From NCBI RefSeq assembly GCF_013391405.1, contig NZ_JACBFD010000033.1, forward strand, positions 1 through 64,000: a stretch of 64,000 nucleotides of DNA, written 5' to 3'. The notes under the pieces were generated by a model. It searched no databases and was not told the DNA's origin. It saw nothing but the letters and a program-made list of their open reading frames with translations. This DNA comes from Staphylococcus sp. GSSP0090 (GTDB lineage: Bacteria; Bacillota; Bacilli; Staphylococcales; Staphylococcaceae). Below, one piece after another: positions 54,370-62,753 of this stretch (the first letter of the stretch is position 1; the number at the start of each line of letters is the position of its first letter). The translations under genes were made by a program, and so were the position numbers.

Positions 54370-56628
54370 ATGACAATAAGAAAAGCAACGGTATTAGGTG
54401 CAGGAACAATGGGTAGTCAAATTGCTGCACTACTTGTTAATGCAGGGTTAAAAGTAAAATTACTAGACATTGTAATCGACGAGAATGAACCAAATAAAAT
54501 TTCAAAAAAAGCTTATGAAATCATCACAAATCCTAAACGTCCACAACTATTCGATTTATCATTTGCATCTAATCTGACTTACGGTAATTTTAATGACGAT
54601 TTAGTTGGTGAAGATGATGCAGATATCTATATAGAAGCAGTGAAAGAAGAAGTGGATATCAAACATCAAATCTGGAATAAAGTGAAAGATGTGGCTAAAG
54701 ACGAAGCAATATTTGCAACGAATACATCAGGTATTCCAATTGAGTCAATAGCCGATGTGTTTGAGGACAGAGATAGAGAAAGATTTTTCGGGATGCACTT
54801 CTTTAATCCACCACGCATCATGAAATTGGTAGAGGTTATTCCTAATAGTAAGACATCGAAATCTGTAGTAGCACGTGTGCAAAACTTTGCTGAAGATGTA
54901 TTAGGTAAAGGTGTCATCGTTGCTAATGATGTACCTGGGTTTGTAGCGAATCGTGTTGGTACACAAACAATGAACGATATTATGTATCGTGCAGAGCAAC
55001 AAGGATTGTCAATTACAGAAGTAGATGCACTCACAGGCCAAAGTATCGGACGTCCTAAAATGGGAACGTACGGTTTATCAGATTTAGTAGGACTGGATAT
55101 CGCGATGGCAGTGATCAAAGGACTTCAACAAATACCTGAGGAGCAACCATTCTTCCGAGATGTAAAATTATCAGAGAAATTAGCTGAAAATGGTGCACTT
55201 GGTAATAAAACAAAACAAGGGTTCTATAAAAAAGTAAATAAAAAACGTTTCGTCTTTGATTCAGAACAAAATGATTACGTTGAACCACAAAAACCGCAAT
55301 TAGAAATTTTAGGTCAATTTAGTAAAGATTTAGCCAAAAATTTAGATGTTATTTTTAATGCACAAGATGATGCGGGTGTATTTTTATGGGAAACACTGAG
55401 AAATAATTTCTATTATTCAGCGATTAATGTGCCTAAAGCAGCGGAGTCGTTCAAAGATATTGATCGTGCGCTAGTATGGGGCTTTAACTGGAAACAAGGC
55501 CCATTCCAATTGTGGGATTTAATGGGATTCGAACGTGTGAAATCACGTATGAAAGCAGAATTAGGACAGTTGCCTGATTGGATAGAACAACGCAATGAAT
55601 CATTTTACGCGGCAGGCGAGTCTATTGAGCGCATTACACCTGTAGCAGAATATATTGATCAAGAACTATGGGACAGAGCAGATTCTAATCTTTCTGTTGC
55701 CAATAAAGATCAACTACTGCTTAAATTACAAAGTAAAAATAATGTCATCACAGGCGGTTTCCTAGACGACTTATTAGAATCCATAAACAAGTTAGAAGAT
55801 GAAGATTATAACAGTATGGTGATTTACGCAGGCGGCAGCAATTTAAGTGTCGGTGCAAATCTTTATCAGATGAAACAAGCACATGAAGATGGCGTAGTTG
55901 TTGAAGAAGTTGGTGCTATGGTTGAGAAGTTACATTATATCTTCTCAAGATTAAAACATGCATTAAAACCAGTTGTTACGGCAGTCCACGGTCGTGCGCT
56001 AGGTGGGGGCTGTGAACTCGTGCTACATTCACCGATTGTCGTTGCGGCAAGTGAATCATATATTGGTTTAGTCGAAACAGGCGTCGGTTTATTACCAGCT
56101 GGTGGTGGTCTTGCCGAGTTAACAGACAGAATTCTTCGCACAAATCATAAAAATGATGACAAACAAAAATCTGTTACGGATGTGCTTATGCAGATTGGTT
56201 TTGCAAAAGTATCTACTAATGCACATGAAGCGGTTAGATACGGTTATTTAAGAGATACAGATACAATTATATTAAATACTGAAAAGCGTGTTGAAGTCGC
56301 TTTAAACAGAGCACGTTATGAAGCACAAACAAACTATATTCCAATACCTAAAGCACAATATATCGCTTTAGGTAAAGACTTCAAAGCATTAGCTGAAGGC
56401 CAGTTGGATGCACAACGTATCGGTCATTTCATTAGTGACTATGATTATGAAATTACGTTGAAAGTGGCAGAAGTACTAAGTGGCGGAGACATTCCTCGTA
56501 ACACATATATAAATCAAAGATATTTGCAAAAGCTTGAAAAAGAGAGATTCTTGGAATTATTACAAAACAAAAAAACGTATGACAGAATTTCTCATATCTT
56601 AGAAACTGGTAAACCACTACGCAACTAA
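54370..56628 (+). CDS. fadB: FadB fusion: 3-hydroxyacyl-CoA dehydrogenase and enoyl-CoA hydratase
   Basis: 752 residues. NAD-binding start LGAGTMGSQIAALL (9-22), dehydrogenase HFFNPPRIMKLVEVIP and PGFVANRVG. The last 250 residues are a crotonase domain: AVHGRALGGGCELVLHSPIV and GLLPAGGG. The hydratase therefore sits C-terminal, as in Bacillus FadN-type proteins. It hydrates and oxidises the enoyl-CoA. RBS GGAGGG; 58 bases after fadE. Confidence 0.9.
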   Translation: MTIRKATVLGAGTMGSQIAALLVNAGLKVKLLDIVIDENEPNKISKKAYEIITNPKRPQLFDLSFASNLTYGNFNDDLVGEDDADIYIEAVKEEVDIKHQIWNKVKDVAKDEAIFATNTSGIPIESIADVFEDRDRERFFGMHFFNPPRIMKLVEVIPNSKTSKSVVARVQNFAEDVLGKGVIVANDVPGFVANRVGTQTMNDIMYRAEQQGLSITEVDALTGQSIGRPKMGTYGLSDLVGLDIAMAVIKGLQQIPEEQPFFRDVKLSEKLAENGALGNKTKQGFYKKVNKKRFVFDSEQNDYVEPQKPQLEILGQFSKDLAKNLDVIFNAQDDAGVFLWETLRNNFYYSAINVPKAAESFKDIDRALVWGFNWKQGPFQLWDLMGFERVKSRMKAELGQLPDWIEQRNESFYAAGESIERITPVAEYIDQELWDRADSNLSVANKDQLLLKLQSKNNVITGGFLDDLLESINKLEDEDYNSMVIYAGGSNLSVGANLYQMKQAHEDGVVVEEVGAMVEKLHYIFSRLKHALKPVVTAVHGRALGGGCELVLHSPIVVAASESYIGLVETGVGLLPAGGGLAELTDRILRTNHKNDDKQKSVTDVLMQIGFAKVSTNAHEAVRYGYLRDTDTIILNTEKRVEVALNRARYEAQTNYIPIPKAQYIALGKDFKALAEGQLDAQRIGHFISDYDYEITLKVAEVLSGGDIPRNTYINQRYLQKLEKERFLELLQNKKTYDRISHILETGKPLRN

Positions 56629-56659
56629 TTATTAATCAGTATAGGAAGGGTGAATTTAA

Positions 56660-57844
56660 ATGCGAGACGCATATATAGTAGCTTACGGACGTTCAGCAGC
56701 TGGCAAAGCTAAAAATGGAGCTATGGCACATGAAAGACCAGATGAGGTTGCTGCAAAAGTGTTAAAAGGTGTATTAGAAAGAGTTGGAGGTTCATTTGAA
56801 CCAAGCATGGTTGAAGATGTGATTGTAGGGAACTCGTTCCCAGAAGGTTTACAAGGACAAAACATCGCAAGAACAATTGCGTTATTAGCAGGTATGCCGA
56901 ATGAAGTTCCAGGACAAACAGTCAACCGTTATTGTTCATCTGGCCTTCAAACGATTGCACATGCAGCAAATCAAATTATTGCTAACCAAGCAGATGTATT
57001 GGTTGCTGGTGGTATTGAATTAATGAGTGCTGTGCCAATGGGTGGCAATGAACCAACAAATAATCCGATTCTTCAAGACGAAGATTCAGGCGTTTCTTAT
57101 CCAATGGGATTGACTGCAGAAATGGTAGCAGAAACATATCATGTTTCTAGAGAAGATCAAGATGCCTATGCAGTACAAAGTCATCAACGCGCAACAGAAG
57201 CACAGCAATCTGGTAAGTTTGAAGATGAAATTATTCCAATTGAGGTCAATAAAGTAACATATGACGACAATGGACCGGTTGTTAGCAAAGCAGTATTTAA
57301 GGAAGATGAACTCATTAGACCAGATACAAATCAGGAGACACTTGCTAAGTTGCCAACGGTGTTTAAGGCGGACGGAACTGTGACGGCAGGCTCATCTGCA
57401 CCATTAACAGACGGGGCAGGATTTGTAGTCGTTATGTCAGGCGAAAAAGTGAAAGAATTAGGTGTAGAGCCAATCGCTCGTTTTGTAGGTTTCAAAGCGG
57501 TTGGTGTAGATCCTAAATTAATGGGTATCGGGCCAGCATACGCAATTCCAGAAGTATTAAAACAGGCTGACCTAGATGTTAAAGATATAGATTTAGTTGA
57601 ATTAAATGAAGCTTTTGCATCTCAAACATTAGCATCTATGAGAGAAGTTGGCTTAGATGCTGAGAAGACCAATGTGAATGGCGGCGCAATTGCACTTGGA
57701 CATCCACTTGGCGCAACCGGTGCGATGTTAGTAGGACGCCTATTATCAGAAATGAAAAAACGTCCAGATACGCGATATGGTATGGTTACTATGTGTATCG
57801 GCGTAGGTATGGGTGCTGCAGGTATCTTTGAATATGTTAGGTAA
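56660..57844 (+). CDS. fadA: acetyl-CoA acyltransferase (thiolase) FadA
   Basis: 394 residues. Thiolase: active Cys92 in NRYCSSGLQTI, NEAFASQ, GGAIALGHPLGATGA with the His, and CIGVGMGAAG with the second Cys. It cleaves 3-ketoacyl-CoA to acetyl-CoA and a shortened acyl-CoA. Last gene of the operon; RBS GGAAGGG. Confidence 0.92.
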   Translation: MRDAYIVAYGRSAAGKAKNGAMAHERPDEVAAKVLKGVLERVGGSFEPSMVEDVIVGNSFPEGLQGQNIARTIALLAGMPNEVPGQTVNRYCSSGLQTIAHAANQIIANQADVLVAGGIELMSAVPMGGNEPTNNPILQDEDSGVSYPMGLTAEMVAETYHVSREDQDAYAVQSHQRATEAQQSGKFEDEIIPIEVNKVTYDDNGPVVSKAVFKEDELIRPDTNQETLAKLPTVFKADGTVTAGSSAPLTDGAGFVVVMSGEKVKELGVEPIARFVGFKAVGVDPKLMGIGPAYAIPEVLKQADLDVKDIDLVELNEAFASQTLASMREVGLDAEKTNVNGGAIALGHPLGATGAMLVGRLLSEMKKRPDTRYGMVTMCIGVGMGAAGIFEYVR

Positions 57845-57902
57845 TTGATTTTAAAATATGATTTTTATTTCAACTTTTGATTAGCATCATATAAATAATA
57901 CA

Positions 57903-57940
57903 GAGTCTGGGACATGAATTCATGTCTCAGACTCGCTTTT
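57903..57940 (+). terminator. terminator of the fad operon
   Basis: GAGTCTGGGACATG-AATT-CATGTCTCAGACTC, then TTTTG. Same style as 42174. Confidence 0.85.
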
Positions 57941-58149
57941 GTTTAGGCAGTATATCATCAGAAATGATTGTCAAAGCAACATGCCCTGATTTTTATGGGG
58001 GATTATATCGGCATTCACGTCTATTGTAATTACATGATTTCATGTCAAAGATGCTTCAATCTATTGTGTGATTTTGAAATTGAACACACGGTGCAGATTG
58101 AAAAGTGTTCATATTAATCATAAACTAGTATTGAATAGGGGGTAATATT
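57941..58149. other. intergenic region
   Basis: No gene or repeat recognised; presumed promoter of the SDR gene. Confidence 0.4.
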
Positions 58150-58854
58150 TTGGAAAAGCATTTAGAATATAACACAGCTTTAGTAACAGGAGCTACAAGC
58201 GGTATAGGTAAGGCGATTACTAAGCGATTATTGCAATTAGGTATGAACGTGGTAGCAGTTGGTAGAAATGAAGAAAAATTAGAAGCATTAAAGTCCGAAT
58301 TTGATCATCATACTAAGCTATTTGTTATACAAGCAAATGTCAGCAAACAACAGGAAATTGAATCCGCAGTTAAACAAGCCGAAACGCAGTTTGGTAGTGT
58401 AGATGTGCTTGTTAATAATGCAGGTAAAATGGGTTCAAGCAGAATTTTAGAAGGTGAAACATCTGATTGGGACGACATGATTGATATCAATATTAAAGGT
58501 TTATTATATGGTGTAGATGCAGTCGTTGGCGCAATGGTTAACAAGCAAAAAGGACATATTGTTAATATTTGTTCTGATTCTGGTTTTGAAGTGATTGAAA
58601 GGTTATCAGTCTACTGTGCTACAAAATTCTCAGTCCGTGCGATTTCAATTGGTTTGGAAAAAGAATTAGCGAATACAGGTGTAAGAGTGTCGAATATATC
58701 TCCAGGTATGGTGGAAACAGGACTGAGCGCCAATAGTCCTTTTGAAGAAAATAGAAAAAAATTAGAACCGAAAGATATCGCCAATGCTGTTGCTTATGCC
58801 ATTTCTCAACCGAGTTATGTTAACGTAAACGAAATTACAGTGCGCCCGTCATAA
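58150..58854 (+). CDS. short-chain dehydrogenase/reductase
   Basis: 234 residues. SDR Rossmann start GATSGIGKAIT, NNAGKMGS, and the catalytic YCATKFS with Tyr and Lys. Classical NAD(P) oxidoreductase with YdfG/CsgA-type sequence; substrate unknown. It starts with TTG after AGGGGG. Before the NmrA gene. Confidence 0.85.
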   Translation: MEKHLEYNTALVTGATSGIGKAITKRLLQLGMNVVAVGRNEEKLEALKSEFDHHTKLFVIQANVSKQQEIESAVKQAETQFGSVDVLVNNAGKMGSSRILEGETSDWDDMIDINIKGLLYGVDAVVGAMVNKQKGHIVNICSDSGFEVIERLSVYCATKFSVRAISIGLEKELANTGVRVSNISPGMVETGLSANSPFEENRKKLEPKDIANAVAYAISQPSYVNVNEITVRPS

Positions 58855-58964
58855 AAGAACATATAAACAAGTGACGTTTATGTTTTGAACAATGAAGTTA
58901 TAAATTGAAAAGGACAAGGTAATAGACAACTGTAAGAAAAATTAACTCGTAGGAGGCTATGTCG

Positions 58965-59813
58965 ATGTCTAGTAATGATAAAATTATTTTAGTTATGGGC
59001 GCTTCTGGAAATCAAGGGAATTCAGTGGCGAGACATTTATTATCCAATGGTTGGTCTGTACGTGCGATGACAAGAAATACTGAACAAGAAGCGATAAAAG
59101 CGTTAGAATCACTTGGAGCAGATATTGTTCAAGGAGATATGGATGATAAAGATTCGCTCATAGCTGCGATGGACAATGTCTACGGTGTTTACAGTGTTCA
59201 AGCATTTGATCCTGAAAATAAAGACAAAGAAATTGAACAAGGAAAACGCATTGCAGACGTAGCTAAGCAATTAGATATTAAACACTTTGTATATGCATCG
59301 GCAGCAGGCGCTGAAAGATATCAAGAAGCAGATAATTTTGCAACCAAATGGGAAGTAGAAAAATATATACGTGATTTAGATTTACCATTTACGATTTTAC
59401 GTCACACATTCTTTATGGATAACTTTAAAGGTTTTGCAAAAGGAGAAGGCAATCAAATTGTATTACAAGGATTTATGAATCCAGATAAAAAATTACAAAT
59501 GGTTTCAGTACAAGATATCGGCGCATTTGCAACCGTTGTATTGGAACAGCCAGAAAAATTCATAGGCGAAGCCATCGAACTAGCTGGTGACGAGATAACA
59601 CTTTCTGAGATATCATCTATCCTTAGTGAAGCGTTTGAAGTGCCTTGTGAAATTCAGGATAATAGAGAGAAATTCCAAAAAATGATGAAAATGTTTGAAT
59701 GGTTTGATAAGGAAGGTTACCATGCCAATATTGATCAACTGCGTGACTTCCATCCACAAATGCTTCATTTTACAGATTGGTTAGAACAATCCAATTGGAA
59801 CCCTGTAAAGTGA
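58965..59813 (+). CDS. NmrA-family NAD(P)-binding protein
   Basis: 282 residues from the ATG at 58965; the ATG at 58959 lies one base after AGGAGG and is too close. Motif LVMGASGNQGNSVARHLL (the GxxGxxG nucleotide loop), then GDMDDKDSLIAAMDNVYGVY and FVYASAAGAERY. NmrA/HSCARG-type proteins sense redox state or act as reductases; the function here is not known. Confidence 0.85.
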   Translation: MSSNDKIILVMGASGNQGNSVARHLLSNGWSVRAMTRNTEQEAIKALESLGADIVQGDMDDKDSLIAAMDNVYGVYSVQAFDPENKDKEIEQGKRIADVAKQLDIKHFVYASAAGAERYQEADNFATKWEVEKYIRDLDLPFTILRHTFFMDNFKGFAKGEGNQIVLQGFMNPDKKLQMVSVQDIGAFATVVLEQPEKFIGEAIELAGDEITLSEISSILSEAFEVPCEIQDNREKFQKMMKMFEWFDKEGYHANIDQLRDFHPQMLHFTDWLEQSNWNPVK

Positions 59814-59881
59814 GTTTCATAGCATATGAGTGTATTAATTAAAGTTCAGCACAACCAATATAATAGCACGCTATATGTATC

Positions 59882-59918
59882 AAACCCCTCACGCTAAGCT
59901 ATCAGTGAGGGGTTTTTA
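59882..59918 (+). terminator. terminator after the NmrA gene
   Basis: AAACCCCTCAC...GTGAGGGGTTTTT, ten- or eleven-base stem with a T run. Confidence 0.85.
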
Positions 59919-60082
59919 GTATGGTTATATTTAGATTGAAAAGACAATGCGAGTAGGTAGCCCTAATCATATAGTTTGCGTGTTAAAGCATTTAATCAGC
60001 AAAGTAAGTCCGTTTTTTATGGGAAATCATTTTGAAATTAAATTTAATGTGCGACAACATATCTAAATGTTAATGAGAGTAT

Positions 60083-60541
60083 TTATTTGCGTAAACGCTG
60101 TTTGGCAGTGTTTGAATGTTTATTAACTTGGGACAAACTACGCGCTTGACCTAAACCAAAGTCGGGCATATTAATATAAATATTTTCATATTGGTGCGTA
60201 TCTACATTATAAGTTTCATGATAAAAACCAACAGCTTCATTATTTTTTAATTTTTTTGAGAATTTGCGCCAAGCTTTTAAATGTACAGGCATTTTTGCAT
60301 AGCTAAGCAATTGATCATTGGTTTCCCAATATTGGACGACCATAACACCACGATATTTAAAAAGCATTTCAAAAGAAAGGCAACCGAGTGATTTATCCTT
60401 CGATAATTCAGAAAGCATTGGTGGCATAGCTAAAAGTACAGGTAACCATTGATGAATTTTATACCATTTGTTTATGTGAAGCCCTATCAAAAATACAGTA
60501 ACTGGTTCAGTAGGTAATACAGTATATCGACCTTGATTCAT
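60083..60541 (-). CDS. DUF4188-type monooxygenase-like protein
   Basis: 152 residues. The pattern VTVFLIGLHINKWYKIHQWLP, then VVQYWETNDQLLSYAKMP and HETYNVDTHQYENIYINMP, matches DUF4188 dimeric alpha+beta-barrel proteins distantly related to antibiotic biosynthesis monooxygenases. It is the third gene of the LytTR operon, six bases after DUF3021. Confidence 0.75.
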   Translation of the reverse strand: MNQGRYTVLPTEPVTVFLIGLHINKWYKIHQWLPVLLAMPPMLSELSKDKSLGCLSFEMLFKYRGVMVVQYWETNDQLLSYAKMPVHLKAWRKFSKKLKNNEAVGFYHETYNVDTHQYENIYINMPDFGLGQARSLSQVNKHSNTAKQRLRK

Positions 60542-60547
60542 TTCACA

Positions 60548-61006
60548 TCACCCTTTTCTTTTAGAAAGCATATCGTTAATTTCATCTATATCGTGTTGGT
60601 TACGTCTTGTTTCAATACCCCAAATGATGATGTAGATTATTGTATAAATCACAATGAACAGTAAAATGGCTGAAAATTTTAGTGGAAACCATCCGGCTAA
60701 TATAGCAAGTGGCAACATGATAACTAACATTAAACTAAAGTGAGTTAATGTTTTAAACAATAGTGTCTTTCTTGAACTTGAATATATCAACGACCCATAG
60801 CTGAATGTGATGCCGATGAACGCCCATATTACGACAGAAATAAACATAATTTGTAATTCACTTAAATGCGTAAAGTAAATACTACCCATAGTGGATTCTG
60901 GAGAAACTGGATGAAATTGGCTGTGTGCAAATAATGTTGAAAAGATTAAAGAGATGAAGACACCAATCGTAATGCCAATAGTTACACCGTGAAATAGTCT
61001 TTTCAT
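60548..61006 (-). CDS. DUF3021 membrane partner of the LytTR regulator
   Basis: 152 residues with four helices (about 6-28, 47-69, 80-101 and 107-130). It overlaps the LytTR gene by four bases (ATGA), so the two are coupled. Membrane DUF3021 proteins pair with LytTR regulators lacking a receiver domain and probably restrain or signal to them (known of the class; inferred here). Confidence 0.8.
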   Translation of the reverse strand: MKRLFHGVTIGITIGVFISLIFSTLFAHSQFHPVSPESTMGSIYFTHLSELQIMFISVVIWAFIGITFSYGSLIYSSSRKTLLFKTLTHFSLMLVIMLPLAILAGWFPLKFSAILLFIVIYTIIYIIIWGIETRRNQHDIDEINDMLSKRKG

Positions 61007-61443
61007 AGCTTTAAAGCCTCCTTAATTAATGGTAAGTATCTTCTAGAAGAGTACGTAAATGATTGATCGGTAAAACGTATTTCAATCGTGCCATTTTTAT
61101 TTAACTTTAGATGATCGATGTAATTTACATTGATGATTTCAGATTTTGAAATTTGGAGAAATCTGTGATCGAGTTGTGATTTTATTTCGTATAAACGTTG
61201 ATTCATCGTATATTTGCGTTGAGCGGTGATGATATTTAATACCTTATTTTCTATACGGAAACAAATGATATCTTGTTGTTTAAGATAATAAATCGTTTCA
61301 TTGTATTTTCCGGGAAATAATATGCTTTGAGATAATTGTTGAATGGTTTCGACAATATCAGTCAAATTGGTAGCATCTTTATGTGCATGCAATATGATTT
61401 CGTCTTCGGCTAATGATTGATTATAAACAAGCTTTACTTTCAT
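61003..61443 (-). CDS. LytTR DNA-binding transcription regulator without receiver domain
   Basis: 146 residues. The C-terminal 100 residues are a LytTR domain: IICFRIENKVLNIITAQRKYTMNQRLYEIKSQ (in two blocks), LDHRFLQISKSEIINVNYID and SFTYSSRRYLP. No response-regulator receiver; the signal probably comes through the DUF3021 protein. A direct repeat 61-91 bases upstream is a likely autoregulatory site. RBS GAGGAGGGA. Confidence 0.87.
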   Translation of the reverse strand: MKVKLVYNQSLAEDEIILHAHKDATNLTDIVETIQQLSQSILFPGKYNETIYYLKQQDIICFRIENKVLNIITAQRKYTMNQRLYEIKSQLDHRFLQISKSEIINVNYIDHLKLNKNGTIEIRFTDQSFTYSSRRYLPLIKEALKL

Positions 61444-61503
61444 ATTCAGTCCCTCCTCTTACATTAAGTAAAACAAATATTTGCTGGTATGACTATATAG
61501 AAT

Positions 61504-61534
61504 AGCTAAGTGGCAACAATATAAAGCTAAGTGG
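61504..61534 (-). promoter_or_regulatory. LytTR-type direct repeat before the regulator gene
   Basis: On the minus strand CCACTTAGCT occurs twice, identical, with a 21-base period (two helical turns), just upstream of a TATATAG -10-like element. That spacing and position fit LytTR sites. Confidence 0.65.
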
Positions 61535-61560
61535 TATGAATGGGCGAGAAACATGTATAC

Positions 61561-61608
61561 AAAAACCCCTTAAAGATTGCATTTAACGTACAACCTTTAA
61601 GGGGTTTT
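61561..61608. terminator. bidirectional terminator
   Basis: AAAACCCCTTAAAG.TTG/CAA.CTTTAAGGGGTTTT around a nine-base loop. Confidence 0.85.
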
Positions 61609-61638
61609 ACTTAGATGATTTATATTAATACTTGCTGC

Positions 61639-62706
61639 TTAATCTAAAGCGATCAATTGATAGACATGTTGTTCTGTCAATTCACTTGGCCAAGCTGAGT
61701 TCAATGGCTGCCAACTCTTACCACCATTGTCGGATGAGAAGATGCCTTTGTTATTCGCAATGTAAAAGATACCATCTTTTTCAGTAACAGCTGAAATCAG
61801 CGTGCCATCTGTGGAAGGTAAGCCTTCTGTTGCTTCAACCCAGGCATTGTCTTGTGATTTATTAATCGCATAAATGGTTGAAAATGTGTGACTACCATAA
61901 CTATGTGCATTAAATGGTGAATTGGAAGTTGAGATAACAATGTTCTCAGCATTTTTTGAATTGATTGCCAAGCCATAACCATATCTATGCTTAATGCCAT
62001 CTACAAAAGTAGTCCATGTTTTGCCGTAGTCATCACTTTCAATAAATGTATCTCGACCACCCTCTAAAAAAGTATCTCCAAGAACACCATATAATTTGTT
62101 TGGATATTCAGAATGGCTTTTGAGCACATGAATATCGATAGGTGCATGTTCAGTTTGTGGTACTTCCCAATGTTGACCAGCATCTGTCGATTGAATCAAA
62201 CCACCCGCTTCAATGGTAAGTGTAATGACATTTGGCGAGCGATGGTTATTATCTAACCACTTAACGTGATGTGTGTGTGGTCTTGGAGGGAAAAACCATT
62301 GTTCTTTTCCAGGAATATCCGCAAAATCCGTTAGCAGTTCAAATGAATCCCCTTGATCATAGGAAATAAAGAGTGCACTTGGTTCTGTACCTACTAATAC
62401 CGCACCAGAGTTGTTACCTGTATCGATGACTGAGACGGCGGTGATGGATGTCATATGAATATCTTGTTGCTTAAAAGGACTGTTATACGTAAAACGTGCA
62501 CCAATGGGTAACCAAGAATCACCTTTGTCTATACTTTTCCACAAACCGCGGTCAAACGTACCACAATATAAGATGTCGTGATTGAATGGATCTTGTGCAA
62601 TCGCGATTGGGTTCATGCCTTCTAGTCTCTTTTCTATATGAAAGTGACCATTGTCTTGTTTAAGCAATAATAATGCATTCGCATACGTTGCTATGAATTG
62701 ATTCAT
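61639..62706 (-). CDS. BNR/sialidase-like beta-propeller protein
   Basis: 355 residues, no signal peptide. At least four S-x-D-x-G-x-x-W Asp-box repeats: SIDKGDSWLP, STDAGQHWEVP, SDDYGKTWTTF and SSDNGGKSWQPL. The 'Asp boxes' mark sialidase-type or photosynthesis-stability-like propellers, but the catalytic Arg triad is not evident, so a lectin or structural role is likely. Monocistronic; terminator at 61561. Confidence 0.75.
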   Translation of the reverse strand: MNQFIATYANALLLLKQDNGHFHIEKRLEGMNPIAIAQDPFNHDILYCGTFDRGLWKSIDKGDSWLPIGARFTYNSPFKQQDIHMTSITAVSVIDTGNNSGAVLVGTEPSALFISYDQGDSFELLTDFADIPGKEQWFFPPRPHTHHVKWLDNNHRSPNVITLTIEAGGLIQSTDAGQHWEVPQTEHAPIDIHVLKSHSEYPNKLYGVLGDTFLEGGRDTFIESDDYGKTWTTFVDGIKHRYGYGLAINSKNAENIVISTSNSPFNAHSYGSHTFSTIYAINKSQDNAWVEATEGLPSTDGTLISAVTEKDGIFYIANNKGIFSSDNGGKSWQPLNSAWPSELTEQHVYQLIALD

Positions 62707-62753
62707 TGTATTAACCCCTTTTAAGTACGATTTTGTAGCCTATGTTGCTGTGT

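Noticed and set aside
54666..55118. 150-residue minus-strand ORF in fadB
   Set aside because: Long only because the complement of a conserved gene has few stops; no ribosome binding site and no family pattern.
59882..59918. Relic of a toxin cassette terminator
   Set aside because: The stem CCCCTCAC/GTGAGGGG is similar, but no toxin or antisense remnants surround it and a plain terminator for the NmrA gene explains it.
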